This document shows positions 1-7,154 of a stretch of DNA of 10,508 bases, piece after piece. The first letter of the stretch is position 1; each line of letters starts with the position of its first letter. The notes below the pieces were generated by a model that searched no databases, had not been told where the DNA came from, and was given only the letters and a program-made list of their open reading frames with translations. The stretch is from JBDRHL01 sp043816955 (GTDB lineage: Bacteria > Planctomycetota > Phycisphaerae > Sedimentisphaerales > CAYZTY01). The stretch spans positions 1 to 10,508 of the forward strand of contig JBDRHL010000246.1 of NCBI GenBank assembly GCA_043816955.1, given 5' to 3'. A program made the translations under genes and the position numbers.

Positions 1-2698
1 GGATTTTTTCGGGATTTTTCCCACCCGCCGCCGCCATTTGCGCTCTTCCGCCGCCGCCTCCGTCGATGATTGGCGAGATCTGTTTTATGATATCTCCCGC
101 GTCCAGGCCTTTTTCGATAAGGTCATTGGTTACTCCTGCAAGGATAGTGGCTTTTTCGTTTTCTGCCATAGCCAGTACAATTGCTGCCGATTTTGCCTTT
201 TTCTTGAGCATGTCGATAGCACCGCGAGCCTGAGTTTGATTAACAGGAGGCAGTTGGCCGGTAATGATCAAAGAGTTGTCGAATCTCTCAGCAGAATCGA
301 GAAGCTTTCGAGCCTCAGCCATTATGTCCCAGGTGCCTTTTTTATCAGCGGATTTTAAGTCTTTAGCCAGTCTTTTGTTCTCTTCGATGAGCTTGGCGAC
401 TCTTTCGGTGATTTGTTCAGCGGGGACTTTAAGCAACTCGCAAAGGTCATCAATAATTTCGCTTCTTTGTTCGAGATATTGTGTCAGCACGCTGCCGGTC
501 AGGGCGGTGATCCTCCGCACACCTGCCGAGATGCTTTCTTCTTTTATGATCTTAAAGCCCGCGATTTGTGCGGTGTTGTCTACATGTGTTCCGCCGCAGA
601 ATTCTCGCGAAAAAGCTTTTTCGATGTTTTCTCTTTTTTCCTCGCCGATAGCCACAACACGCACTTCATCACCGTACTTTTCAGTAAACAGGGCCATAGC
701 CCCCACCTTTTTAGCCTCATCAATGGGTAGTACGCACCACGTTACAGGCAGAGCAGCATTTATTTTTTCCTGCACGAGATGCTCGGTCTGTCTGATCTGC
801 CGGCTTGTCATCGATTTAAGCCAGGTAAAGTCGAATCGCAGGTAATCCGGACAGACAAAACTTCCCTGCTGTTGAACATTTTTACCTAAAACCTCCTGCA
901 AGGCCCACTGAAGCAGGTGTGTTGCCGTATGGTTTTTTTGGGATGACTCCCTGCTCTTATCGACAGCTGCTTCTACTTCATTATCGACATGTATCCTCCC
1001 GGAGATAACTTTGCCCCAGTGGATTACGCATTCTCCGAATTTTTCCGTTCTCTCCACTGCAAAATGTGCGTCATCAGACCTTATGATGCCTTTGTCCCCA
1101 GCCTGACCGCCGGCTTCGGCATAGAAACAGGTTTTATCCAGAACCAGGCCTATATCCTCTTTCCCGATACCCTCATCAGGCCTTACAGTCTGATCCAGGC
1201 CGAATGAGCCTTTCGTATTAAAAGACTCGGAATCAAGCCATCCGATAACTTTTGCAGAACATGTATCTGTTAAATATTTTTGTGAATCATCTGAGCAGGG
1301 AAGCTTTTGATTGGCATAAACAAAGTTTGTCGAAACTGCTTTTTGTGCAGATCGTGCACGCTGACGCTGCTGGCCCATAAGCTCGTCAAATTTTTCGGTA
1401 TCAACAAAAAGTTTTCGTTCACGGGCCATCAGTTGTGTAAGATCGAGAGGAAAGCCGTAGGTGTCATACAGCTGGAAGGCATCTTCGCCGCTGATGATTT
1501 TTTCATCCGACTTTTCGGCCCTGTCGGCAGCAGCGGAAAATATTTCGATACCCCTGTCGAGCGTCCTGCCGAAACCGGCTTCTTCGGATTCGATGACCGT
1601 TGCAACGTATTCTGCACGATCGTTGATTTCAGAAAAGGCCTCACCCATAATCTCGGCCAGAACGGGGACAAGCTTGTGGATAAAAGGCTCATGCATATCG
1701 AGTTCGCGGCCGAAACGCGCAGCACGGCGGAGAATCCTGCGTATGACATATCCCCGGCCTTCGTTTGATGGTATTCCGCCGTCGGCAACTGCAGATGTTA
1801 CCGCTCGAAGGTGGTCTGCTATGACCCGAAAAGCTGCATCTTTGTGCGATTCGAGTGTTGCGGTATATTTTTTATGTGTGATATCGGATATCGCTTTGAT
1901 AATCGGTGTGAAAATATCGGTGTCATAGTTGCTGTTTTTACCCTGGAGAACACATGCGAGTCTTTCAAGCCCGGCTCCCGTGTCGATATGTCTTGCAGGC
2001 AGTGGTGTGATTCTGCCGGATTCATCGCGATTATACTGTATAAACACCAGGTTCCACAGTTCGATGAAACGCCCACAGCCGCCGTTGATTCTGCATTTGT
2101 GATCAGGATCATCTTTTTTGTCACAGCGCTCAGCACCCAGATCGATGTGTATCTCGCTGCACGGGCCGCATGGCCCTGTCTCGCCCATCTCCCAAAAGTT
2201 GTCTTTTTTCCCGAAGGCCAGGACCCTTTCTGCAGGCAGCGGTGTTGCTTTTCTCCAGAGCTGCTGCGCTTGGGTGTCGAATTCAAGGTTTTCATTTTTG
2301 TCACCCGAGAAAATCGTCGCATAAAGTCGACCGTGCTCGATCCCCCAGACTTTTGTAAGCAGCTCCCACGCCCATTCGATCGCTTCAGCTTTGAAGTAAT
2401 CCCCGAACGACCAGTTGCCGAGCATTTCGAAAAATGTGTGGTGATATGTGTCGGTGCCGACGTCTTCGAGGTCATTATGCTTGCCTCCCGCGCGGATGCA
2501 TTTCTGGCTGTTCACAGCGCGTGCATAAGGGCGAGTTCCGCTGCCGAGAAAAACGTCTTTGAACTGGTTCATGCCGGCGTTTGAGAACAGCAGCGTTGGG
2601 TCATCTAGGGGTATAACCGGTGAGCTTGGCACGAACCGGTGACCTTTTTCCCTGAAGAAATCTATGAATGAGCTTCTGATGTCTTTTGAACCGGGCAC
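1..2698 (-). CDS. alaS: Alanyl-tRNA synthetase, C-terminus cut by window edge
   Basis: Class II synthetase that charges tRNA-Ala and hydrolyses mischarged Ser/Gly-tRNA-Ala in the cytoplasm. 899 codons are visible in one open frame. The catalytic core shows the AGGKHNDLE stretch and HHTFFEMLGNWSFGDYF (Met92), then CGPCSE (C177, C180) and RFIELWNLVF. The editing domain has its metal ligands in HTATH (H590, H594) and CGGTH (C701, H705). The C-Ala end has the glycine run GGGGGR at 880-885; compared with remembered homologues only about 15-20 residues are missing beyond base 1. A Cys/His cluster (C192, H200, C202, C208) sits in the catalytic domain. The start is a GTG at 2698-2696: an in-frame TGA at 2735-2737 directly follows the recA stop, and there is no ATG or TTG between. 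AGGA at 2706-2709 lies 7 bases upstream. It is the last gene seen of the gltX-recA operon, 39 bases after recA. Confidence 0.97.
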   Translation of the reverse strand, partial: MPGSKDIRSSFIDFFREKGHRFVPSSPVIPLDDPTLLFSNAGMNQFKDVFLGSGTRPYARAVNSQKCIRAGGKHNDLEDVGTDTYHHTFFEMLGNWSFGDYFKAEAIEWAWELLTKVWGIEHGRLYATIFSGDKNENLEFDTQAQQLWRKATPLPAERVLAFGKKDNFWEMGETGPCGPCSEIHIDLGAERCDKKDDPDHKCRINGGCGRFIELWNLVFIQYNRDESGRITPLPARHIDTGAGLERLACVLQGKNSNYDTDIFTPIIKAISDITHKKYTATLESHKDAAFRVIADHLRAVTSAVADGGIPSNEGRGYVIRRILRRAARFGRELDMHEPFIHKLVPVLAEIMGEAFSEINDRAEYVATVIESEEAGFGRTLDRGIEIFSAAADRAEKSDEKIISGEDAFQLYDTYGFPLDLTQLMARERKLFVDTEKFDELMGQQRQRARSAQKAVSTNFVYANQKLPCSDDSQKYLTDTCSAKVIGWLDSESFNTKGSFGLDQTVRPDEGIGKEDIGLVLDKTCFYAEAGGQAGDKGIIRSDDAHFAVERTEKFGECVIHWGKVISGRIHVDNEVEAAVDKSRESSQKNHTATHLLQWALQEVLGKNVQQQGSFVCPDYLRFDFTWLKSMTSRQIRQTEHLVQEKINAALPVTWCVLPIDEAKKVGAMALFTEKYGDEVRVVAIGEEKRENIEKAFSREFCGGTHVDNTAQIAGFKIIKEESISAGVRRITALTGSVLTQYLEQRSEIIDDLCELLKVPAEQITERVAKLIEENKRLAKDLKSADKKGTWDIMAEARKLLDSAERFDNSLIITGQLPPVNQTQARGAIDMLKKKAKSAAIVLAMAENEKATILAGVTNDLIEKGLDAGDIIKQISPIIDGGGGGRAQMAAAGGKNPEKI

Positions 2699-2737
2699 TT
2701 TTCGTTCCTGTGAGCTAGCGGACTGATACGAAGTTCA

Positions 2738-3769
2738 TTATTCTTCTTTCAGGCCTTTGGCTGTAAGAATCTTGTCTCTGATTTCATCTCGCAGGTTCTT
2801 GTTTTCAGCGAGGAACTTTTTAGCATTTTCCCTGCCCTGACCAAGTCGGATGTCTCCATAGTTCAGCCACGCGCCGCTTTTGGTCACAACATCACATGTA
2901 GAACCCAGGTCGATCAGGTCGCCTTCATAACTTATTCCGCTGTCGAACATAATATCGAATTCTGATTCACGGAAGGGGGGAGCAATTTTATTTTTCACCA
3001 CCTTTGCGCGAGTTCTGTTTCCAACCGCTTCAGAGCCCTCTTTTATGGTGGCGATCCGGCGGACTTCGATCCTGATAGAACTGTAGAATTTAAGAGCCTT
3101 TCCGCCGGTCGTTGTTTCAGGGTTGCCGAACATCACGCCGATTTTCATTCTGATCTGGTTTATGAATATGAGCGATGTTTTACTTTTATTGATCGCAGCG
3201 GTGAGTTTGCGCATTGCCTGGCTCATGAGCCGGGCCTGCAGGCCCATATGAGAGTCACCCATATCGCCTTGAATTTCAGCCGCAGGCGTTAGTGCCGCCA
3301 CCGAGTCGATAACGATAATGTCTAGGGAGTTTGATCGGATGAGCATTTCGGTAATATCCAGTGCCTGTTCACCAGTATCGGGCTGGCTGACAAGCAGACT
3401 GGAAACATCCACGCCGAGGCGTTTTGCCCACGTGGTGTCCAGGGCATGTTCGGCATCTATAAACGCAGCCAATCCGCCTGCCCGCTGTGCGTTTGCTATC
3501 ACATGAAGCGCAAGGGTGGTTTTGCCGCTTGATTCCGGGCCGAATAGCTCGGTGATCCTGCCGCGGGGAATGCCCCGCCCTCCAAGGGCGATATCGAGTG
3601 ATAGCGCCCCTGTGGGGATACCCTCGATTCTTGCGTATAGGTGCTCGTCCATCTGCATGATGGAGCCTTGGCCGTACTGCTTTTCTATCTGTGCGATTGC
3701 CCGTTCCAGAGCGTCCGATCTGCTGGAAACCTTCGGTTCAGCCTTTTTGACAGCAGCTTTTTTAACCAT
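2738..3769 (-). CDS. recA: Recombinase RecA
   Basis: DNA-dependent ATPase that forms filaments on single-stranded DNA, catalyses homologous strand exchange, and acts as co-protease for LexA in the SOS response. The protein is 343 residues, close to the family norm. Visible motifs: Walker A GPESSGKT (77-84), catalytic Glu107 in DAEHALD, Walker B LDIIVIDS (149-156), DNA-binding loop L2 around GNPETTTGGKALKFY (215-229), and the conserved KIAPPFRESEFDI stretch (261-273). The C-terminus ends in LTAKGLKEE, so the long acidic tail of the E. coli protein is absent. AGGAG at 3778-3782 lies 8 bases before the ATG. It sits 48 bases after thpR and 39 bases before alaS. No recX gene lies between recA and alaS, unlike E. 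coli. Its stop is followed at once by a second stop (TAA TGA). Confidence 0.99.
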   Translation of the reverse strand: MVKKAAVKKAEPKVSSRSDALERAIAQIEKQYGQGSIMQMDEHLYARIEGIPTGALSLDIALGGRGIPRGRITELFGPESSGKTTLALHVIANAQRAGGLAAFIDAEHALDTTWAKRLGVDVSSLLVSQPDTGEQALDITEMLIRSNSLDIIVIDSVAALTPAAEIQGDMGDSHMGLQARLMSQAMRKLTAAINKSKTSLIFINQIRMKIGVMFGNPETTTGGKALKFYSSIRIEVRRIATIKEGSEAVGNRTRAKVVKNKIAPPFRESEFDIMFDSGISYEGDLIDLGSTCDVVTKSGAWLNYGDIRLGQGRENAKKFLAENKNLRDEIRDKILTAKGLKEE

Positions 3770-3815
3770 CCCTTATTCTCCTGTATATGAGTTCCGTCCT
3801 AGTTTGACAGTTAAT

Positions 3816-3836
3816 ATTCACCCATTCAGGGTGAAT
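3816..3836 (-). repeat. Perfect 8-base inverted repeat before recA
   Basis: On the minus strand ATTCACCC, a 5-base spacer TGAAT, then GGGTGAAT: the arms match perfectly. It covers the last codons and stop of thpR and ends 47 bases before the recA start. No T-run follows, so it is not a standard terminator. If the candidate promoter at 3846-3874 is real, the repeat falls at about +3 to +23 of that transcript, a position that would suit an operator or a 5' mRNA hairpin. The repeat is seen directly; its function is unknown. Confidence 0.5.
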
Positions 3837-4387
3837 CTTGCTAATAATGTATATACCGGCCCTTTGGGTGTCAATTGACTTTGGTAAAGGCAGATCGACT
3901 CAACGTAGTTTGTGCCGATGCTGATGTCGGTATATTGCTGGACGAGTTGGGCGATTTTTTTGCCTGCGATCGGGTTCTTGATTCTTGCCAGCGTCAGATG
4001 TCCTGCGAATTGTCTGTTTTCCGGTGAAAAGTCAGCCTGTTCCAGGGCCGAATCGATGTCTTGCTGCAATTGCAGCAGTTGCAGGCAGTTTTCCCCCGCA
4101 CCTGCCCATAAAACGCGTGCAGAGGAGCCGCCGAAACAGCCTGTTTTTGCGATTTCAATGTCAAACGGTGCGTGTTTTCCCGAGACACTTTTAAGTAGTT
4201 CACAGATTTGGGGAATTTTTTCGTCTTTTACCTCGCCGAGGAACTTGAGTGTAAGGTGTGTTATCTCCGGATCGACCCATTTTGCGTCGCTTTTTTTTAT
4301 ATCGGGTTTTGACCACAGCTCCTCCTGCAAACGAACGAGCTGCTGTTTGATATGGTCTTCAATATCCAGAGCAATAAAGCATCGCAC
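3818..4387 (-). CDS. thpR: RNA 2',3'-cyclic phosphodiesterase (2'-5' RNA ligase family)
   Basis: Member of the 2H phosphoesterase superfamily, which opens 2',3'-cyclic phosphates at RNA ends and can join tRNA halves in vitro. At 189 residues it is the usual length. It opens with RCFIALDI and carries both catalytic HxT motifs: H44-L-T46 (in EITHLTLKFLGEV) and H130-L-T132 (in GHLTLARI). The start codon is GTG (4387-4385), read in the order GTG CGA TGC, with AAGG at 4396-4399 about 8 bases upstream. It begins 13 bases after the kinase stop and precedes recA. Adjacency of thpR/ligT and recA is known elsewhere, for example cinA-ligT-recA in Deinococcus, so the arrangement supports the call. No cinA is visible here. 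Confidence 0.93.
   Translation of the reverse strand: MRCFIALDIEDHIKQQLVRLQEELWSKPDIKKSDAKWVDPEITHLTLKFLGEVKDEKIPQICELLKSVSGKHAPFDIEIAKTGCFGGSSARVLWAGAGENCLQLLQLQQDIDSALEQADFSPENRQFAGHLTLARIKNPIAGKKIAQLVQQYTDISIGTNYVESICLYQSQLTPKGPVYTLLARFTLNG
3846..3874 (-). promoter_or_regulatory. Candidate internal promoter for recA-alaS
   Basis: Inside the 3' end of thpR, a perfect -35 TTGACA (3874-3869) is followed after 17 bases by TACATT (3851-3846), which matches 4 of 6 of the -10 consensus. Expected transcription start is near 3839, about 70 bases before the recA ATG. The -35 and spacing are good and the -10 is mediocre. It would let recA and alaS be expressed separately from the gltX promoter. Confidence 0.4.
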
Positions 4388-4400
4388 GGCAGGGGCCTTT

Positions 4401-5306
4401 TCAAAAACTGGTGATTTGTCTTAGGTTATCGAATCGCTTCTCAATATCGTTGGTGGTTATTGCAGATACCTTCCGGAGCGAGAAGTCTTCGATAGTAAAT
4501 GATGCCAGTACCGTTCCATAGGCAATGGCTTTTTTCAGGGACTCGAGCCTGGTGTTTTGCGTTTTGGCAAGGTATCCCATCAGGGCCCCGGCAAAGGCAT
4601 CTCCCGCACCGGTTGGGTCCTTTACAGCAGCGGTCGGATATGCCGGCAAGGCAAAATGCTGACCGTCTCTTGTGGCCATGACTGAACCGTGCTCACCTTT
4701 TTTTATAATAACAACACTTGGACCCATTTCGAGCACTTTTGCCGCAGCAGCAATAGTGTTTTGCTGTTTTGTGAGCATGCGAGCTTCTGTATCGTTGAAA
4801 ATCAGTGCATCAATTTTTGCCAGCAGTTGTTCCAGGTCCCCCAGGTTGTTATCGATCCAGCAGTTCATGGTATCCGCCGCGACAAACAGCGGTTTTTCGA
4901 TCCTGCTCAAAAGTTGCATCTGAAGAGCAGGTGCAGTGTTGGCAAGGAACACAAATCGGCTGTCCCGGTAGGCCTCGGGCACATCTGGTGGTCTTTCAGC
5001 AAGAACATTTAGAGCCACATTTTCGGTGATAGCCTCGTTCATCGCCCCTGAATAAGACCCTGCCCAGCGAAATGTTTTGCTTGCCTGGCGGACTTCCAGG
5101 CCGGCCAGATCAACGGTTCTGCCTTTGAAGACATTTCTCAAATCAAAGGGACAATCAGGCCCGATCACCCCCACCAGCCGCACGGGCGCAAAAAAGCTCG
5201 CTGCCATGCTGAAATAGACCGCAGATCCGCCAAGGCATCTCTCGCTTGCCCCGAAAGGCGTCCTTACCGTGTCGATTGCGATTGATCCGGTTACCAGTAA
5301 AGCCAT
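4401..5306 (-). CDS. PfkB/ribokinase-family carbohydrate kinase, substrate unknown
   Basis: A sugar or nucleoside kinase of the ribokinase fold. Numbering from the first possible ATG (5312): the N-terminal strand MALLVTGSIAID leads to the substrate-side motif LGGSAVYFSMAASFF (28-41). NDTEAR (173-178) follows. The ATP-site signature is DPTGAGDAFAGALMGY (232-247), with D238 as the expected catalytic base. Length (301-303) is normal. The start is decided by the ribosome site: GGGAGG (5313-5318) touches the ATG at 5312 but lies 6 bases before the ATG at 5306, so the latter (residue 3 of the longer form) is preferred. The 5312 ATG would overlap the gltX stop by four bases (ATGA). Translation is probably coupled to gltX. 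The true substrate (sugar, sugar phosphate or nucleoside) cannot be read from sequence. Confidence 0.9.
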   Translation of the reverse strand: MALLVTGSIAIDTVRTPFGASERCLGGSAVYFSMAASFFAPVRLVGVIGPDCPFDLRNVFKGRTVDLAGLEVRQASKTFRWAGSYSGAMNEAITENVALNVLAERPPDVPEAYRDSRFVFLANTAPALQMQLLSRIEKPLFVAADTMNCWIDNNLGDLEQLLAKIDALIFNDTEARMLTKQQNTIAAAAKVLEMGPSVVIIKKGEHGSVMATRDGQHFALPAYPTAAVKDPTGAGDAFAGALMGYLAKTQNTRLESLKKAIAYGTVLASFTIEDFSLRKVSAITTNDIEKRFDNLRQITSF

Positions 5307-5308
5307 TT

Positions 5309-6961
5309 TCATCCTCCCTGCTGAGACGTTGATTGGAATTTTTGCAATACCGCATCGACTCTTGCCAATGTTTTTTCTATTCCGAGCAATTCGACCGAGT
5401 CGAATATCGGCGGGCTGATGGTGCTTCCCGTAATTGCGATTCGCAGCGGCTGGGCGACCTTCCCCAGCCCTGCCTGTTCTTCTTCTGCCAGCGAACGCAG
5501 CATCTCTTCGAGTGTTTCACGGGTGATCGGCTCCAGGGCGGCAAGACGGTCGCGAACGATCTTGAGCATTTTAAGGCCCTGCCCATCGTTTTTGAGCAGG
5601 ACCTTGTTGACTGCCTGCTCGTCGTACTCGATGGAATCATTTTTGACAAACAGGAACAGATTTTTTTTCTCAACTTCCTGCAGCGTTCTTGCACCCCGGC
5701 AGATATCCAGGAGTCTTGCCAGTGTGCAATCGTCCGCACCGTAAAGCGGCGACTGCACCTCACCGAGATAATCCTTGAAATGCTTGAGCAGTTTCCCCGG
5801 ATCGAGCATTTTTATATGTTCGGTATTGAATGAGAGCAGTTTTTTCCGGTCAAAAAGGCTGTTGGTTTTGGTCAGGCGATTTATGTCAAAAGCCCTGATA
5901 AGCTCTTCGGTTTTCATCACCTCTCTGTCGTCCCCGGGATTCCATCCCAGCAGCGCCAGAAAGTTTACCATTGTTTCAGGCAGATACCCGCTTTTGAAAA
6001 AGTCACTGACGTTTATCTCAGGCAGGTGCAGTCCGATGTGTTTTGCCATAGCGTGTACAGCGGGCATGTCCGGCATGGTTTCGCCTTTGAGGAATGATTC
6101 CAGTTGTTCGGCTGATATTCCGCCGGCAGTAGCCAGAGCAGTTTTATCGATGTCCGAACCGGTTTTTATCGCTTTTTGAAGGGCCCTGGGCTGTTCGCGT
6201 TTTGACAGTTTGCCGCCACTTTCACTTACCGTCACAGCCATATGGGCGTACAGCGGTCTTCGAAAGCCCAGTGCATCCTGCAGGGCCTGGTGACAGGGCG
6301 TATTCATGAGATGTTCCTGGCCGCGGATGACATGTGTTACTCCCATCAGTTCATCATCAACGACACATGCGAAATGGTACGTGGGAAACCCGTCACTTTT
6401 CCGGATGATAAAATCCCCCAGTTCGCCCCCATCAAATGTCACCTCGCCGAGGATAATATCTTTTACGGTAGTTGATTCTTTGGGCATCGCGAATCTTACG
6501 ACGACGGATTTACCATCGTTGCGGGCTTTTTGGGCTTCTTTTTCGGTGGGGAAGCTTTCGGGTCGGCTGTACGTGAAGCCTTGTTTTTTCTCGCCGGCCT
6601 GTTTTCGCATCTGATCCAGCTCTTCAGGTGTCTCGAAGCAGTAGTATGCCTTGCCCCTATCCAGCAGCTTTTTGAGATATTCGTCGTAGATATCGCGTCT
6701 TTGAGATTGCAGGTAAGGCCCGCCAGGCCCGCCTGCCTCAGGCCCGTAGTCCCATTCGATCCCCAGCCATCGGAGGTCCTTGATAACCTGCTTCATGGCG
6801 GTAGGGGTGTTACGTTTCAGGTCAGTATCTTCGATTCTAAGAATGAATGTCCCGCCTGTTTTGCGGGCGAACAGCCAGTTAAAAAGCGCAGTCCTCGCCC
6901 CACCCACGTGAAGATAGCCTGTTGGCGACGGTGCAAAGCGTGTTACGACTTTTTCAGGCAT
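5309..6961 (-). CDS. gltX: Glutamyl-tRNA synthetase with an extra block after the KMSKS loop
   Basis: Class I synthetase that loads glutamate on tRNA-Glu. It opens VVTRFAPSPTGYLHVGGARTA, with the HIGH signature as HVGG (18-21), then LRIEDTD (41-47). Further on are TYHFACVVDDELMGVTHVIRGQEHL (194-218) and the KMSKS loop as KLSKR (251-255). The C-terminal half is the helical anticodon-binding region. At 550 residues it is longer than the usual 470-500. Residues about 256-317, with a helical-looking stretch, separate KLSKR from the familiar SGYLPETMVNFLALLGW motif that normally follows within about 15 residues. Only one Cys (C108) lies in the region where E. coli GluRS binds zinc, so no zinc site is expected. 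The ATG at 6961 has GAGGA at 6972-6976. It is first in the leftward operon and divergent from glnS. Confidence 0.97.
   Translation of the reverse strand: MPEKVVTRFAPSPTGYLHVGGARTALFNWLFARKTGGTFILRIEDTDLKRNTPTAMKQVIKDLRWLGIEWDYGPEAGGPGGPYLQSQRRDIYDEYLKKLLDRGKAYYCFETPEELDQMRKQAGEKKQGFTYSRPESFPTEKEAQKARNDGKSVVVRFAMPKESTTVKDIILGEVTFDGGELGDFIIRKSDGFPTYHFACVVDDELMGVTHVIRGQEHLMNTPCHQALQDALGFRRPLYAHMAVTVSESGGKLSKREQPRALQKAIKTGSDIDKTALATAGGISAEQLESFLKGETMPDMPAVHAMAKHIGLHLPEINVSDFFKSGYLPETMVNFLALLGWNPGDDREVMKTEELIRAFDINRLTKTNSLFDRKKLLSFNTEHIKMLDPGKLLKHFKDYLGEVQSPLYGADDCTLARLLDICRGARTLQEVEKKNLFLFVKNDSIEYDEQAVNKVLLKNDGQGLKMLKIVRDRLAALEPITRETLEEMLRSLAEEEQAGLGKVAQPLRIAITGSTISPPIFDSVELLGIEKTLARVDAVLQKFQSTSQQGG
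5313..5318 (-). promoter_or_regulatory. Shine-Dalgarno site that decides the kinase start
   Basis: GGGAGG on the minus strand, inside the final codons of gltX. Spacing is 0 bases to the ATG at 5312 and 6 bases to the ATG at 5306, which favours initiation at 5306. Confidence 0.75.
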
Positions 6962-7004
6962 AGCCTGCCGGTCCTCGTTTCTGGTTAAATCCGTTAATTA
7001 TGAT

Positions 7005-7033
7005 AAGTTAAGATACCTACGTGAAATTGTCAA
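7005..7033 (-). promoter_or_regulatory. Sigma70-like promoter of gltX operon
   Basis: Minus strand: perfect -35 TTGACA (7033-7028), 17-base spacer, then TAACTT (7010-7005) as a weaker -10 that keeps the key T, A and final T. Predicted start near 6998, leaving a leader of about 37 bases before the gltX ATG. Confidence 0.6.
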
Positions 7034-7081
7034 GGAAGTTGTGCCCTGGCATGTGGTTTTGAATTGAGCTTCGCAAAGCGG

Positions 7082-7110
7082 TTGACGATATATGAGGTAA
7101 TACCTATAAT
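7082..7110 (+). promoter_or_regulatory. Strong sigma70-like promoter of glnS
   Basis: TTGACG (7082-7087), a 17-base spacer, then a perfect TATAAT (7105-7110). Predicted start is near 7117, giving a leader of about 38 bases. An 11-base palindrome, AGGTA-A-TACCT (7095-7105), fills the end of the spacer and touches the first base of the -10 box. Confidence 0.8.
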
Positions 7111-7154
7111 GCCGTTTCGATCTGGAATTAAGAGTCTTTGTGTGAGGTTTTTCG

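Noticed and set aside
264..845. 193-codon open frame on the plus strand
   Set aside because: Antisense to the editing domain and C-terminal part of alaS; composition is that of a shadow frame.
1811..2584. 257-codon open frame on the plus strand
   Set aside because: It lies antisense to alaS, whose minus-strand frame carries all family motifs; no recognisable domain in the plus-strand product.
1..2698. alaS as a truncated pseudogene
   Set aside because: The frame is uninterrupted to base 2 and the missing part is simply outside the window.
3770..3900. LexA (SOS) box before recA
   Set aside because: I found no CTGT-N8-ACAG, GAAC-N4-GTTC or GTTC-N7-GTTC. CTGTCAAACTAG has no matching second half.
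5333..5833. 166-codon plus-strand frame opposite gltX
   Set aside because: Antisense to the well-supported GluRS C-terminal region; no motif or ribosome site of note.
7070..7083. Short hairpin GCTT-CGCA-AAGC in the gltX-glnS gap
   Set aside because: Only four pairs, no T-run and no conservation evidence; expected by chance.
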